This document shows, one piece after another, positions 47,499 through 56,507 of a DNA stretch of 64,000 bases (position 1 is the first letter of the stretch; each line of letters starts with the position of its first letter). The DNA comes from Lyngbya sp. HA4199-MV5 (lineage in GTDB: Bacteria > Cyanobacteriota > Cyanobacteriia > Leptolyngbyales > Leptolyngbyaceae), in contig JAHHHL010000003.1 of NCBI GenBank assembly GCA_019359375.1, forward strand, positions 62,001 to 126,000. The letters run 5' to 3'. The notes beneath the pieces were generated by a model that did no database searches, had not been told where the DNA came from, and worked only from the letters and a program-made list of their open reading frames with translations. The position numbers and the translations under genes were made by a program.

Positions 47499-48218
47499 AT
47501 GAACTCCGAATTAAAAGAACTGGCAATTACAGCCAAAGAGTTAGAACGTCTGGCTGGGCTTGAAGTCAATAATCTCTTCATCGGGAGTATGATTGGTGGC
47601 GGCTTTCGACCGGGACTGTTTAAGTCTTCTAAACGTTGGTTTTCTTTTGGTCTCATGCAAATCTTTGTCCTCATCTTGACGATGATTTTGACGCTGCCAG
47701 TAGGTCTGCTTATCATTCGGAATCATGCCAACGCAGTTAGTGATCTACCAACGATTTCAAGGTTTTTGCAAGTGACATTAAGCCTTTCAGTCGTCCTTGT
47801 TATTAGCTGGAATGTTACGATGCTCCGTCGCAGTCAATTGTTGCTGCCACTCGCACGATTGCTTGATGATGTGGATCAATACAATGAGGTGATACGAGCC
47901 ATTGATGTGATTGATCGCCTCGATTCTATCGGTCGTTTGCCAGCACACACGATGGAGCGTCAGCAGGCGATCGAAGCCCTAGAGATTGCACGCAATAGTT
48001 TGGTTTGCGGTCTCATGACTGAAAAAATTTTGCGACAGAATCGTAGCCTGCTGGCACGACGAGCGGATCTTCTGACAACTATTGAGACAAACTTGATGAG
48101 CCTGAGAGCCTTGGAGGTAAATAATCAGGCGAGTGAGTATGTTGACCTGCTCAACGAAGCCTTAAAAATTGGCATGAGTGTTCAGCAAGAAGTGCAGCAG
48201 CTTTCTCAGTCTTCGTAA
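47499..48218 (+). CDS. Hypothetical membrane protein
   Basis: 239 residues from the ATG at 47499; a TTG at 47487 is an alternative. Two membrane helices (about residues 48-72 and 85-105) are followed by a long cytosolic helical region with heptad character (about 125-239). I do not recognise a family. By position it may act with the membrane protein encoded just upstream. Convergent with folP. Confidence 0.75.
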   Translation: MNSELKELAITAKELERLAGLEVNNLFIGSMIGGGFRPGLFKSSKRWFSFGLMQIFVLILTMILTLPVGLLIIRNHANAVSDLPTISRFLQVTLSLSVVLVISWNVTMLRRSQLLLPLARLLDDVDQYNEVIRAIDVIDRLDSIGRLPAHTMERQQAIEALEIARNSLVCGLMTEKILRQNRSLLARRADLLTTIETNLMSLRALEVNNQASEYVDLLNEALKIGMSVQQEVQQLSQSS

Positions 48219-48233
48219 CGAGGTTAGTGGGCA

Positions 48234-49097
48234 TTAAAGCCTGAATACTGCGTCGGCAACCAGGCAAACATCCTTCAGTGCTCGAACATCGTGGACTCGG
48301 AGGATGTCTGCCCCACCGACGATCGCAGCACAGCAAGCCGCTGCCGTTCCCCACACGCGCTCTTTGGGGTCGGGTTGGTTGAGAATGTGCCCAATAAAGC
48401 TTTTGCGCGATGCTCCTACTAAAATGGGGCAGCCGAGCGTTTGCAGTTCTCGTAGACGGCGCAAAATTGTCAAATTTTGGTCATAGGTTTTGGCAAACCC
48501 GATCCCAGGGTCGATCGCAAGGCGCGATCGATCAATGCCACAGGCGATAGCGGCTTCAAGGCGTGCCTTCAAAAAGGTGGCAATATCACGAACCACGTCG
48601 TCATAATCTGTGAGTTGCTGCATCGTCTGCGGTGTGCCGCGAATGTGCATTAGGATCAAGGGCGCATCCAGAGCTGCAACGGTTGACAGCATGTGAGCGT
48701 CGTAAGTGGCACCAGAAATATCGTTCACAATGTCGGCTCCAGCCGCGATCGCCGCTTGGGCGACAGCCGCCCGCGTAGTGTCGATCGAGATGGGAATATC
48801 CATTTCTCGCCGTACTGCTTCGATGATGGGCACGACACGGTGAAGTTCCTCGTCAAGCGAGATCTCGACAGCCTTTGGGCGTGTGGACTGTCCACCAATA
48901 TCTAAAATGTCTGCGCCAGCCGTGACAAGATGACGAGCCTGGGCGATCGCAGCCTCCAGACTGTTGAACAAACCACCATCACTGAAGCTATCGGGAGTTA
49001 CATTGAGGACACCCATCAGGTAGGTGCGATCGCCCCAGTTGAAGTGATGGGAGCGAATCGTCCAAGGTGGAAGGGGGGAAATGGTTTGGGACATCAT
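48234..49097 (-). CDS. folP: Dihydropteroate synthase
   Basis: 287 residues from the ATG at 49097 (a second ATG follows directly); an ATG at 49151 would add 18 unlike residues. TIM-barrel enzyme of folate synthesis that joins p-aminobenzoate to the pterin pyrophosphate. All family blocks are present: MGVLNVTPDSFSDGG, DIGGQSTRP, SIDTTRAAVAQAA and NDISGATYD, plus DPGIGFAKTYDQN. Single gene; no other fol gene nearby. Confidence 0.96.
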   Translation of the reverse strand: MMSQTISPLPPWTIRSHHFNWGDRTYLMGVLNVTPDSFSDGGLFNSLEAAIAQARHLVTAGADILDIGGQSTRPKAVEISLDEELHRVVPIIEAVRREMDIPISIDTTRAAVAQAAIAAGADIVNDISGATYDAHMLSTVAALDAPLILMHIRGTPQTMQQLTDYDDVVRDIATFLKARLEAAIACGIDRSRLAIDPGIGFAKTYDQNLTILRRLRELQTLGCPILVGASRKSFIGHILNQPDPKERVWGTAAACCAAIVGGADILRVHDVRALKDVCLVADAVFRL

Positions 49098-49174
49098 GAA
49101 ACAGTGTTTCAATGCATCCTGTTGCGCCGAGTGTCGAAGTGGTGTGGGCAAGCGATACGCTTTAAAATCAGGAA

Positions 49175-49211
49175 GGGCACCGACGACTGACCGTGTTTCG
49201 TCTCGGTGCCC
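49175..49211 (-). terminator. Terminator of the DALR-domain gene
   Basis: Nine-base perfect stem GGGCACCGA / TCGGTGCCC. On the minus strand it is followed by TTCCTGATTTT. It lies between the DALR gene (stop at 49345) and folP, so the two are probably separate transcripts. Confidence 0.75.
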
Positions 49212-49344
49212 TTGCTGGTTCGCTCCTCACACACTTAAGACTATAGCTGACAGAAACTCGTTTGTCTATCGTTGTGTAGATCAGGAAAATCTATCGCAGA
49301 GTGACTTGACATCGAAAATTGTTGATGGCATGGCGCTGTCGCAG

Positions 49345-50244
49345 CTAAAGTTCAACCATGGGGTCGGTCTTCAGTCCATCCCGCAAAAGCAGGTGTAAAA
49401 CGCGCTGAGTAATCATCAGTAATCCTAATCGAGCCAAAGTCATGGCAGAATCTTCTTGCACTCTCTCCCACAGTGGATGTGCGCGGTGAAACGCCTGAAA
49501 AGCGTGGGCGACTGTCTGCGCCGATCGCAGCACCGATGCTTGAGTTTGTCGTTGAAAGGGTGCAGACAACTGATCATAGGCATCAAACAGTTGGGTCAGT
49601 AAAGCGCGATCGACGAAATGCTGAAAGTAAAGCTGATGGCTCGATGTAAGCCAGAGAAGGGGGGATGGGTTGACAAACCACCAATTTTTGGGGGATGCCG
49701 CCAGTTCTAAGTGAATGAACGCCTCATCATGAGCAAGGCGCAAAAGGGAACAGCAGCGGGCATGGGCATGCTGCACCTCAAACAGCGCAGGGGTTTTCAG
49801 CATGAGTTGTCGCTCGATCTTACTCACTGGAGCAGTCGGTAGCGATGGTTGCGGCAAGGCATTGGTGAGCAGTAGATCTAACCAGGCGGCAATCGCACGA
49901 TCGCCAACTTCAAAGTGAATAAATCCCGCAGCGGTTGCGTGGACAGCTATCCCCTGCTCTGATAGTGCTGGATGATTGGCTAGATCTTGCTTTAGAGTAT
50001 CAACCAGTTGAGCCGCAATGGTAGCCGCTTGATCAGGCGGCGCAGCAAGTTGGTGAGCGATCGCACTGGCATAGAGCAACGTCGTAGCCTTTCCAACGCG
50101 CTTAATCGGTACTGTGTGCGCGATCAGACTTTCTGTTACGCTCTCATTCCGGTCAGAAGCAGCCTGTTTTACGGCGATAGCAGCTTCGGACGTTTTCCAC
50201 ACCCCGATCGTATGATGCAGTCTCATTCGTAACAGTGATAGCAT
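49345..50244 (-). CDS. Orphan DALR anticodon-binding-domain protein (ArgRS-like)
   Basis: 299 residues; alternative start at 50226 (MRLHHTIGVW). The C-terminal 110 residues match the DALR anticodon-binding domain of arginyl-tRNA synthetase (SAPFQRQTQASVLRSAQTVAHA, ARLGLLMITQRVLHLLL, ending DGLKTDPMVEL as ArgRS ends in a similar DPM). The N-terminal half resembles the ArgRS additional N-terminal domain, but there is no HIGH or KMSK and so no aminoacylation site. Such stand-alone proteins occur in cyanobacteria; function is unknown, perhaps tRNA-Arg sensing. Confidence 0.82.
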   Translation of the reverse strand: MLSLLRMRLHHTIGVWKTSEAAIAVKQAASDRNESVTESLIAHTVPIKRVGKATTLLYASAIAHQLAAPPDQAATIAAQLVDTLKQDLANHPALSEQGIAVHATAAGFIHFEVGDRAIAAWLDLLLTNALPQPSLPTAPVSKIERQLMLKTPALFEVQHAHARCCSLLRLAHDEAFIHLELAASPKNWWFVNPSPLLWLTSSHQLYFQHFVDRALLTQLFDAYDQLSAPFQRQTQASVLRSAQTVAHAFQAFHRAHPLWERVQEDSAMTLARLGLLMITQRVLHLLLRDGLKTDPMVEL

Positions 50245-50554
50245 TGCGAAAGCCAGCTTAAGTTTTGCCAGTTTTTAATCGAAGCTTCGTTCCTCAAAGT
50301 CGTCACCGTCTGCCTTTGACTGCTATGTCAGGTATGAAGCCTTTCATTAAATGGATTCAATCAAGTTGTCTTGCAGCGAGTTCGGTTCGTTGTAGAAACG
50401 TGCCTACGGCTGCAACGTAAAAGCCAGCGTGATTAGTTTAATTAATGTATTTAATGTACTTGCAAAGATCATGGGAGAGATGTGAAGGTAGACTGGATAA
50501 TACCTTCCTATGGTAGTGCTCCGACCTCGGCTTAAGGATTAGAGTCTGACGTTC

Positions 50555-50684
50555 CAGGGCTCGTCATCAGTTCAGCTTCAACACCTTGCGGTACTAGCAC
50601 GATCGCGCCCGCCTCAACGCACAAAGTCAGGGGCTGACATGCTTGCTGTAAGAGATGTGTAGTCGTGATCCATGACAGACCCTA
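50555..50684 (+). repeat. ~130-bp MITE, copy 4
   Basis: Left end CAGGGCTCGTCATCAGTTC, right end GATCCATGACAGACCCTAA. More diverged than copies 1-3, and the left TA has become CA. It lies in the spacer (50245-50747) upstream of the Crp-family gene, 63 bases before its ATG, so it may carry or separate that gene's promoter. Confidence 0.82.
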
Positions 50685-50747
50685 ACCGCAGTGAGTGCTC
50701 CTCATGTTTTCCTCGCTCTCCTTAGCAAATCCTACAGCCTCCAGCCT

Positions 50748-51443
50748 ATGTACTCAGTAACATCTAATTCAGAGGCATCTCGTCCTTTTCTCACCTGGCA
50801 ACGGATTATTGATTGGTCTCAAGAGCATTACCGTGTTCGCACTTTTGCTAAAGACGAGAAGCTGCCCACTAGACCTGGACTTGTCTATCTAGTTCAGCGT
50901 GGTGCTGTGCGTTTAGTCGGTAGTGCTCAGGTGAACGCAACTGGCAGTGGCAGTGCATCGCGTCTACCTCGTATCAGCCCAGAAGAAGCCTTCTTGGGCT
51001 TTGTTGGAGCAGGGCAACCCTTTGAAATTGTGGCCCAGTCGCCCTTCACGCTGCAAAGTTATGCCCATGTTGACCAGACCTCTGTGCTCTGGATGTATTG
51101 GCATGACCTGGATAACTGGCCCCATTTTCGTCGAGAAGTATTGGATGCGTTTCGCTACCAGCACCAGCGTAAGCTCCTCTGGCTCAGCACACTAGGGCAA
51201 CGACGAACGATCGACCGCTTGCTTGGTTTTCTCACGTTGCTGATTGAAGAGTACGGTGAACCCACTGAACAGGGCTACTGTTTGCCGTTTCCATTGACCC
51301 ACGCCCAGATTGGTAGTGCGATCGGCTCTACCCGCGTCACGGTGACTCGCCTGATGGGTAAACTCCGTCAAAAAGGGATGATTCGCACTCAGGGCGACAA
51401 TTTGCTTTGTATTCCGACAGACTCGACGCTGACTCGCACCTAG
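50748..51443 (+). CDS. Crp/Fnr-family transcriptional regulator
   Basis: 231 residues from the ATG at 50748 (MYSVTSNSEAS). An upstream GTG at 50691, only 7 bases after the MITE, would add 19 unlike residues. The N-terminal cyclic-nucleotide-binding-like beta-barrel lacks the canonical cAMP-contacting Arg-Ser pair, so the ligand is probably not cAMP. The C-terminal winged helix is intact: LPFPLTHAQIGSAIGSTRVT, then VTRLMGKLRQKGMI. It is not clearly NtcA. Target genes are unknown. Confidence 0.85.
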   Translation: MYSVTSNSEASRPFLTWQRIIDWSQEHYRVRTFAKDEKLPTRPGLVYLVQRGAVRLVGSAQVNATGSGSASRLPRISPEEAFLGFVGAGQPFEIVAQSPFTLQSYAHVDQTSVLWMYWHDLDNWPHFRREVLDAFRYQHQRKLLWLSTLGQRRTIDRLLGFLTLLIEEYGEPTEQGYCLPFPLTHAQIGSAIGSTRVTVTRLMGKLRQKGMIRTQGDNLLCIPTDSTLTRT

Positions 51444-51452
51444 ACGTATTAC

Positions 51453-51495
51453 AGGAGGCAGAAGGCAGGAGGCAGGAGGCAGGAGGCAGAAGTAA
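51453..51495. repeat. AGGAGGCAGAAGGC-type low-complexity repeat
   Basis: Tandem GGCAGGA/GGCAGAA heptamers directly after the Crp-family gene. Same unit as in the inserted repeats of the cyclases. Confidence 0.7.
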
Positions 51496-51581
51496 AAATG
51501 GCTACGGCTATGGTCTTCAGTCCGAGGCGTGTACTTTCATTTAACTGCAAACCGCTGTAGCAGTGGTTGTTAAGAGTGCCT

Positions 51582-52442
51582 TTAGTTGCTCTCGGTGTTC
51601 ATGGCGGTGAGAAGGGCTTGCTGGCTAACCGTTTGATAGACGGACTTAAGGTAGGTCGTTGTTGCCTGAGCGTCTGCTTGGGCGATCGCAGCCTCTGTAT
51701 TGGCTTCGACCTTGAGTGGTATGGCTCCAAGCACATCCAATACCGTTTCGCTGCTGGGGGGTGGGGCAATCACAACCAGCGAAGGCTCAAGCTGTTCGGT
51801 ATAGTCCCAGAAGCGATCGATAGCTAACGGTGGAACAATTTGGCTCTGATTTGCCGCACTTTGAGCTGTGAGGCTTTCATCTTGAGCGCCGCTGTTCTCT
51901 TCATTGCCAGCACTCCGAATCTGGCGTAGCGCTTCAATGATCTGTTCTTTTGTGCGACCACGTAGCTGAAAGAGGACGAACGGATCGTCACTGAAGCGAT
52001 CGCCCAACAGGTAATAGACAGCCCCAATATGCTTGCAGGGATTTGCCGGATCGGGGCAGGAACATTTGCTATGAATGTCAAATTTAGTAAAGGGAAACAG
52101 ACTTAACCCGTTTGCCGTAAACACTTCTTCAATATTTTGTGGCATCTCTCCTGCCAGCAACTTAGCAGAAAAGATTGCCTGCTGTGCCATTGATTCAATG
52201 ACATAGCCCCATTGATCATCCCCAAACGGATCGAGCGATAACGACACTTTATAGGGGTCTGGTGCAGTGCCCTGCACTCTAGCCGTCACTTTTGAACCCT
52301 TAAAGTCAATATTGAGGACATTGCCTTCGCGTGCATACGTCCGCGCACGGGCTAGCCGCCGCACCCAACCGAAGGACTCCAGTACATCAATCCAGCGTTG
52401 TGCCCACCATTCGCGGTTGGGTTGAGAGTAGGGGTCGGACAT
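51582..52442 (-). CDS. SWIM zinc finger protein
   Basis: 286 residues. The SWIM zinc ligand set CxC...CxH is CSCPDPANPCKHIGAVYYL (about residues 131-149). The N-terminal WWAQRWIDVLESFGW and ARTYAREGNVLNIDF blocks are characteristic of the SWIM proteins usually encoded next to SNF2-type helicases; no helicase is adjacent here. Zinc and nucleic-acid or protein binding are family expectations. The C-terminal half is divergent and acidic. No enzyme motif. Confidence 0.88.
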   Translation of the reverse strand: MSDPYSQPNREWWAQRWIDVLESFGWVRRLARARTYAREGNVLNIDFKGSKVTARVQGTAPDPYKVSLSLDPFGDDQWGYVIESMAQQAIFSAKLLAGEMPQNIEEVFTANGLSLFPFTKFDIHSKCSCPDPANPCKHIGAVYYLLGDRFSDDPFVLFQLRGRTKEQIIEALRQIRSAGNEENSGAQDESLTAQSAANQSQIVPPLAIDRFWDYTEQLEPSLVVIAPPPSSETVLDVLGAIPLKVEANTEAAIAQADAQATTTYLKSVYQTVSQQALLTAMNTESN

Positions 52443-52532
52443 GGGGGAAGAGGTGAGGGGTGAGGAGTCAGGGGTGAAGAGTCAGGAGTGAGAAGCCAAA
52501 AACTAATCAGTAGCAGGCGATCGCATTGACGC

Positions 52533-53219
52533 TTAGAGGGTTTCGGGATCGATATTGAGTTCGCGCAGTTTGGCTGACAGGCGATCGGCGCGCTGTTGGG
52601 AGGATAAAGCGGCTTCTGTGGGAGAGGGAACCAATTCACCTTCGGGTGTGAAGTACCGCAGTTTACCGTCGTGAAGTCCCAAAAACAACTGGAGTTGTTG
52701 GCTCCAAAGCTGTCCCTGAGCATTGGGTTGAAGCGGTTGATAGTGACCATTTACCAGAGTGAAGCCTGCAAACTCCAAACTGTCGGGATCAAACCAGAAG
52801 TAGTCGTACACTTTGAGCACGTCTTGATAAAGCTGTTTCTTTAAGCCTCGATCGACCGTCGCGGTGCTTTCTGACAGCACCTCAACAATCACATTGGGCG
52901 TTTTACCATCTTCTGCCCAGACAACCCAACTTTTACGCGGTCTGCGTTCTACACCTAACACAACAAAGAAGTCGGGTCCTCGGAAGTCTCGACTGCGAAG
53001 CTGTTTCTCGCTGAAGTAGATCGTGCTGTTAGCGCTGGCGTAAAAATCGGTGCGATCGCGCCACAGCCAGTTGAGGCATTCGAGCAAGAGAACAATTTGC
53101 TGAAAGTGAAGGTCAGTTTCCAACGGTGGCTCGTCGCTGTATAAATCGCAGGGCGGCAGCAGCACGTCTGCGTCTGGTAAAGCAATCACTGATTCTTGCA
53201 CAGAAGACATCGCCAACAC
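52533..53219 (-). CDS. Uma2-family (DUF820) putative nuclease
   Basis: 228 residues with the restriction-endonuclease-like fold of the Uma2/DUF820 family, which is strongly expanded in cyanobacteria. Active-site-like positions are GPDFFVVLGVERRPRKSW and PNVIVEVLSESTA (PD...ExE..). The C-terminal helix (QQRADRLSAKLRELNIDPETL in part) is typical. No DNA-modification or toxin-antitoxin partner is adjacent. In-frame start codons at 53219 and 53210 are equally possible. Activity has not been shown for most members. Confidence 0.9.
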   Translation of the reverse strand: MLAMSSVQESVIALPDADVLLPPCDLYSDEPPLETDLHFQQIVLLLECLNWLWRDRTDFYASANSTIYFSEKQLRSRDFRGPDFFVVLGVERRPRKSWVVWAEDGKTPNVIVEVLSESTATVDRGLKKQLYQDVLKVYDYFWFDPDSLEFAGFTLVNGHYQPLQPNAQGQLWSQQLQLFLGLHDGKLRYFTPEGELVPSPTEAALSSQQRADRLSAKLRELNIDPETL

Positions 53220-53355
53220 CTGGTCTACTGTTGATGTTTATCAGCGTAGCAAACTTGGAGGACGGGGGAGGAGTAAGGGGTGAGGAGTGGGGAGCAAGGG
53301 GACAGGGGACAGGGGGAAGTTTTGAGTTTCAAGCGTTGAATCCGTATGATCTTGT

Positions 53356-53465
53356 TTCCTCTGCTTCCTCTGCTTCCTCTGCTTCCTCTGCTTCCTCTGC
53401 TTCCTCTGCCTTCTGCCCTCTGCCCTCTGTCCTCTGCCCTCTGTCCTCTGCCCTCTGTCCTCTGC
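53356..53465. repeat. 9-bp and 14-bp tandem repeat arrays
   Basis: Six perfect copies of TTCCTCTGC at 53356-53409, followed by about three copies of a 14-bp unit, CTGCCCTCTGTCCT, to about 53465. G-rich repeats of the GGGGACAGGGGACAGGGGG type precede them (53290-53316). The array is in the 263-base spacer between the Uma2 and PLD genes. Copy number is likely variable. Confidence 0.85.
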
Positions 53466-53482
53466 CTTTCTACAAACCTGCC

Positions 53483-55117
53483 TCAATTTGCAAAATAAAG
53501 CCGTTCTTTTTGCTTAGGTGAGCCTGCTTCGTAGTAGCCTTTGAGCCAGGAATCGTCGGGTTCGAGGTATACCGATCGCGCCTCGGCTGGTGCTGCACTT
53601 TGCAGAGTGGTGACGTAGCGGGCGTAGTAGTGGTTAAACAACCGGATGAATTCGCCCAGGTAAATGTCGGCAACGCGTCGATCGCCCCGAATGACGAGCA
53701 TATTTTCGTCGTTTTTTTGGGTTGAGGCATCGCTGAAGTTGGCAGAACCCGTGATGACGATCGGGTCGTCGCTCAAGGGATCAATCAGCATGTATTTGGT
53801 GTGGATATACCGAACGTGGGTGTTGAGGTTGGTGGTTTTTTCGGTGAGAAAGCGATCGAACGTGCCGCCCTTTTTTACGGCTCCAACGGCAATACGAGTA
53901 TCCGGATCGCGTCGTAGCGCTTCAATATTGCCGCCTTCTTTCTCCAACAAGACGTAGCGCAGGTAGTCGTTGTCCTTTGCCAGCACATCCGCCAGCAGAT
54001 CATTCACTCCAAAGGCGGCAGTGAGAAAGACAGCCGTGTGGGTTGCTTCCATGCGATCGGCATACCACTCCAGGGCTTTCAACGAAGGTCGGGGACTGAA
54101 GAGGGTGGTTGTTTCCGTGGGTGGGAGGTTAACTGGAACGGGCGTATGCTGTTCGTTCCAGGGACGCAGTTTGGCAGCGGTGGGGTCATGGCTCAACTGT
54201 TCCCAATACGCAAGGTAACTGGCAGCCACTGTCGAATCGCGCACTATATGCCCCACGTTGGAATGCCCAAAAATACCGCCATCCGTAATATTAGTAGAGC
54301 CTGTCCAGACCTGAATAGGCTTGCCGTCTTTCAGCAGCACAATAAATTTGTTGTGGGCAATGTAGCTGGGATTGGTTTCGCGGGGAATCGTTAAGGATTC
54401 AATGTTGGCAGCGGCGATCGCCTCCCGATTTGCCTGATTGGGATAGTTTTGTCCATTCGGCTTGGCATCGAAAATAATTTTGACGGCGGCTCCTGTTCTT
54501 TGGGCGGCTCCAAAGGCTTCCAACACAGGTAAGTATTGAAACTCATACAGTGCTCCGCGCAGTTCATACTGGCTCCCGTTTGCCTGTTTGATGAACGCCA
54601 GCAGCGCCTCGACTAAGCCACGCGATAGCCATGCCCATGCTCTGCCCCTGGGCACTTTGTCGGGCGGCACATTATTGAACTTGCGAGCATACGCCTGGGA
54701 GCCTGCTACGCCCCGATTAAAGTACACCGTATGAACCCCTACAGTCTCGTCTTCTGTAGCAATGCGGACGGCGACGGCTTCTCCTTGCTCTAGCTTTTTG
54801 GGCTTGCCGCGTAATGTCACCACGCGATAGGTGTAGTCATGATTCGGTTTGGCGGTAAAGTCGCCCCAGAGGAACGCTTGAATGGGATGCTCTAACGTGG
54901 AAACAAGGCTACCAGGAGGCAAGTTGGGATCAGTTTCTTCAAAGGTGCGAAAGCCTTTAAGCCAGTAGCGTTCATCCTCAGTGTGGTCGATGCGCTCGAT
55001 CGCAAACCCCAGCGCTCCGGCACTACTCGCTTCTGCCAGATCAATACCGAGGAGGACAACATAGGAGCCTGCGATCGCTTGCACGGCGATCGCGCCATTC
55101 GTCTCTTTTTTTCGCAT
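53483..55117 (-). CDS. Phospholipase-D-like (HKD) protein
   Basis: 544 residues. Two HKD-type active-site motifs are present: HNKFIVLLKDGKPIQVWTG (about residue 260), where the Asp is two positions later than usual, and HTKYMLIDPLSDDPIVITGS (about residue 460), which is canonical and followed by ANFSDAS. The N-terminal 130 residues contain a fibronectin-type-III-like fold. There is no signal peptide. It could be a nuclease or a phospholipase. It begins 5 bases after the stop of the exported EndoU-like gene, so the two are almost certainly one operon. Confidence 0.88.
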   Translation of the reverse strand: MRKKETNGAIAVQAIAGSYVVLLGIDLAEASSAGALGFAIERIDHTEDERYWLKGFRTFEETDPNLPPGSLVSTLEHPIQAFLWGDFTAKPNHDYTYRVVTLRGKPKKLEQGEAVAVRIATEDETVGVHTVYFNRGVAGSQAYARKFNNVPPDKVPRGRAWAWLSRGLVEALLAFIKQANGSQYELRGALYEFQYLPVLEAFGAAQRTGAAVKIIFDAKPNGQNYPNQANREAIAAANIESLTIPRETNPSYIAHNKFIVLLKDGKPIQVWTGSTNITDGGIFGHSNVGHIVRDSTVAASYLAYWEQLSHDPTAAKLRPWNEQHTPVPVNLPPTETTTLFSPRPSLKALEWYADRMEATHTAVFLTAAFGVNDLLADVLAKDNDYLRYVLLEKEGGNIEALRRDPDTRIAVGAVKKGGTFDRFLTEKTTNLNTHVRYIHTKYMLIDPLSDDPIVITGSANFSDASTQKNDENMLVIRGDRRVADIYLGEFIRLFNHYYARYVTTLQSAAPAEARSVYLEPDDSWLKGYYEAGSPKQKERLYFAN

Positions 55118-55122
55118 GGCTT

Positions 55123-56262
55123 TTACAGGGTGGGTTGGTCACAGGGCTTGTTGCGGTCATTGTCAGGTGTGGCATCGGGGTAGAACGTGCGAATCGCGTT
55201 CGCTTTTTTGACAAACACCGCTTGATAGGGGGTCGTACCGGGTAAAGCAACCGTCAGCAGGCATCCCTTAGATTCACTGGACGTAGACTGAAACAGCTTG
55301 AACCCGCGTGTGCCTTCCAGCAGAGTTTCTTGAGCATTGAGCGTGTAGGGGTAGCCTTTAACCGGATTGTCAGCAATCACCTGACCGTTTTGCACGATCG
55401 CTACTCCAAACGTGTAAATCTCACCATCCACCACTTCTTGCGTTGCCTTTCTGCCATTGCCAGCGCGCAGAATGCGTCCCGCGATGCCCTTTTGCTGAAA
55501 CTCCAGATAACGACCCACAAAATGCAGCCCGCCGATGCTCTTGCCATCCTTTTCACCACAGAAAATATGCTTAAAGCCCTTCTGCTCAAACCAGATGGCG
55601 GTTAAATCATCTAAAAACTGGCTGTCAGACTTGCGGTTAGGTTTCAGTTCGCCATCTGTCACCTGCTTGAGCTTGCGAACTACGTCTGGATAAAACGTCA
55701 TCAACTGCCGAAACTTAGTGCTGTTAACAGGGGCATCAAACTCGGCTCCGCATAGGGCTAGAATCCGTTGATCGAACTCTTCCAACTCCGGTGGCGGCGG
55801 CGAAATATCTTTTTGTTCACCCCTAGGAAAGTCCACTGAAACAGGGTTGTTTTCGGTATCAAAAAACGGCAGCAGGGATGAGTTGGGTTGGCTGCTCGGT
55901 TGTGGAGTCGGGGAAGCCTCAGGTGACGGAGTTGGCGTGACCGGGCTACCATCGCTGGCTTGAAACTCACCGCAGGTTGCACGTACCCAGCGTCGATCGG
56001 GCGTTGCTCCGGGTACTTCTAGCAGCACAAACTGGCGTTGGGGCGAATTAAAGCCTTCAGCCGTATAGAGCGTGCCCACGGTCAGCTTGACGTTGCCGGG
56101 ATTTCTGCCATTGATGGCTTGAGTAGCTGGGCAAGCCTGGGTCGCTGTAAACGTACCTTTAGGCGGCACTTGAGCTAGAGCATGTTCGACCAGCAACGAG
56201 GGTGGGAGACCGATCGCCAAACCCGCGAACACGATCGTCACTCGTCTGGAGAAAAAAGACAT
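55123..56262 (-). CDS. Exported EndoU-like endoribonuclease candidate
   Basis: 379 residues from the ATG at 56262, supported by CAGGAG eight bases upstream; an ATG at 56289 is an alternative. Signal peptide at residues 1-30 (VFAGLAIGLPPSLLVEHALA). A beta-rich region to about 100 and a Pro/Ser/Thr linker to about 160 precede a C-terminal domain with FKHIFCGEKDGKSIGGLHFV (His232 and His247), which has the spacing of the two catalytic histidines of EndoU/XendoU RNases. The third catalytic residue, a lysine, is not assigned. It may act outside the cell or in the periplasm. No immunity gene is evident. Confidence 0.65.
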   Translation of the reverse strand: MSFFSRRVTIVFAGLAIGLPPSLLVEHALAQVPPKGTFTATQACPATQAINGRNPGNVKLTVGTLYTAEGFNSPQRQFVLLEVPGATPDRRWVRATCGEFQASDGSPVTPTPSPEASPTPQPSSQPNSSLLPFFDTENNPVSVDFPRGEQKDISPPPPELEEFDQRILALCGAEFDAPVNSTKFRQLMTFYPDVVRKLKQVTDGELKPNRKSDSQFLDDLTAIWFEQKGFKHIFCGEKDGKSIGGLHFVGRYLEFQQKGIAGRILRAGNGRKATQEVVDGEIYTFGVAIVQNGQVIADNPVKGYPYTLNAQETLLEGTRGFKLFQSTSSESKGCLLTVALPGTTPYQAVFVKKANAIRTFYPDATPDNDRNKPCDQPTL

Positions 56263-56507
56263 GGGGCAACTCCTGATGCAGGACTTCAAGCAGAACCGTT
56301 ACAAGCACATCACTACATCAGGTCATAGCATTAGTCAGCAAGGTCAGTAGAAAAATTTATGTTGTCGATGTTGAGCAATAATGATTTTTTAATCTAAAGC
56401 CATCAAATGGAGAAAAGTCGTTCAGTACTGCGGAATGAATTACAAGCATTCCTTTAACATCCCTTAATTTTTGTTGCATCTCTTCATGTTTTTAGCCAAA
56501 CAAAAAA

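Noticed and set aside
49221..49234. CTCCTCACAC sequence resembling the Yfr1 small-RNA motif
   Set aside because: The flanking stem-loops and usual genomic context of Yfr1 are missing; the adjacent hairpin is better explained as the DALR gene terminator.
53356..53409. Tandem repeats considered as a CRISPR array
   Set aside because: Units are 9 bp, contiguous and without spacers, so it is a simple tandem repeat.
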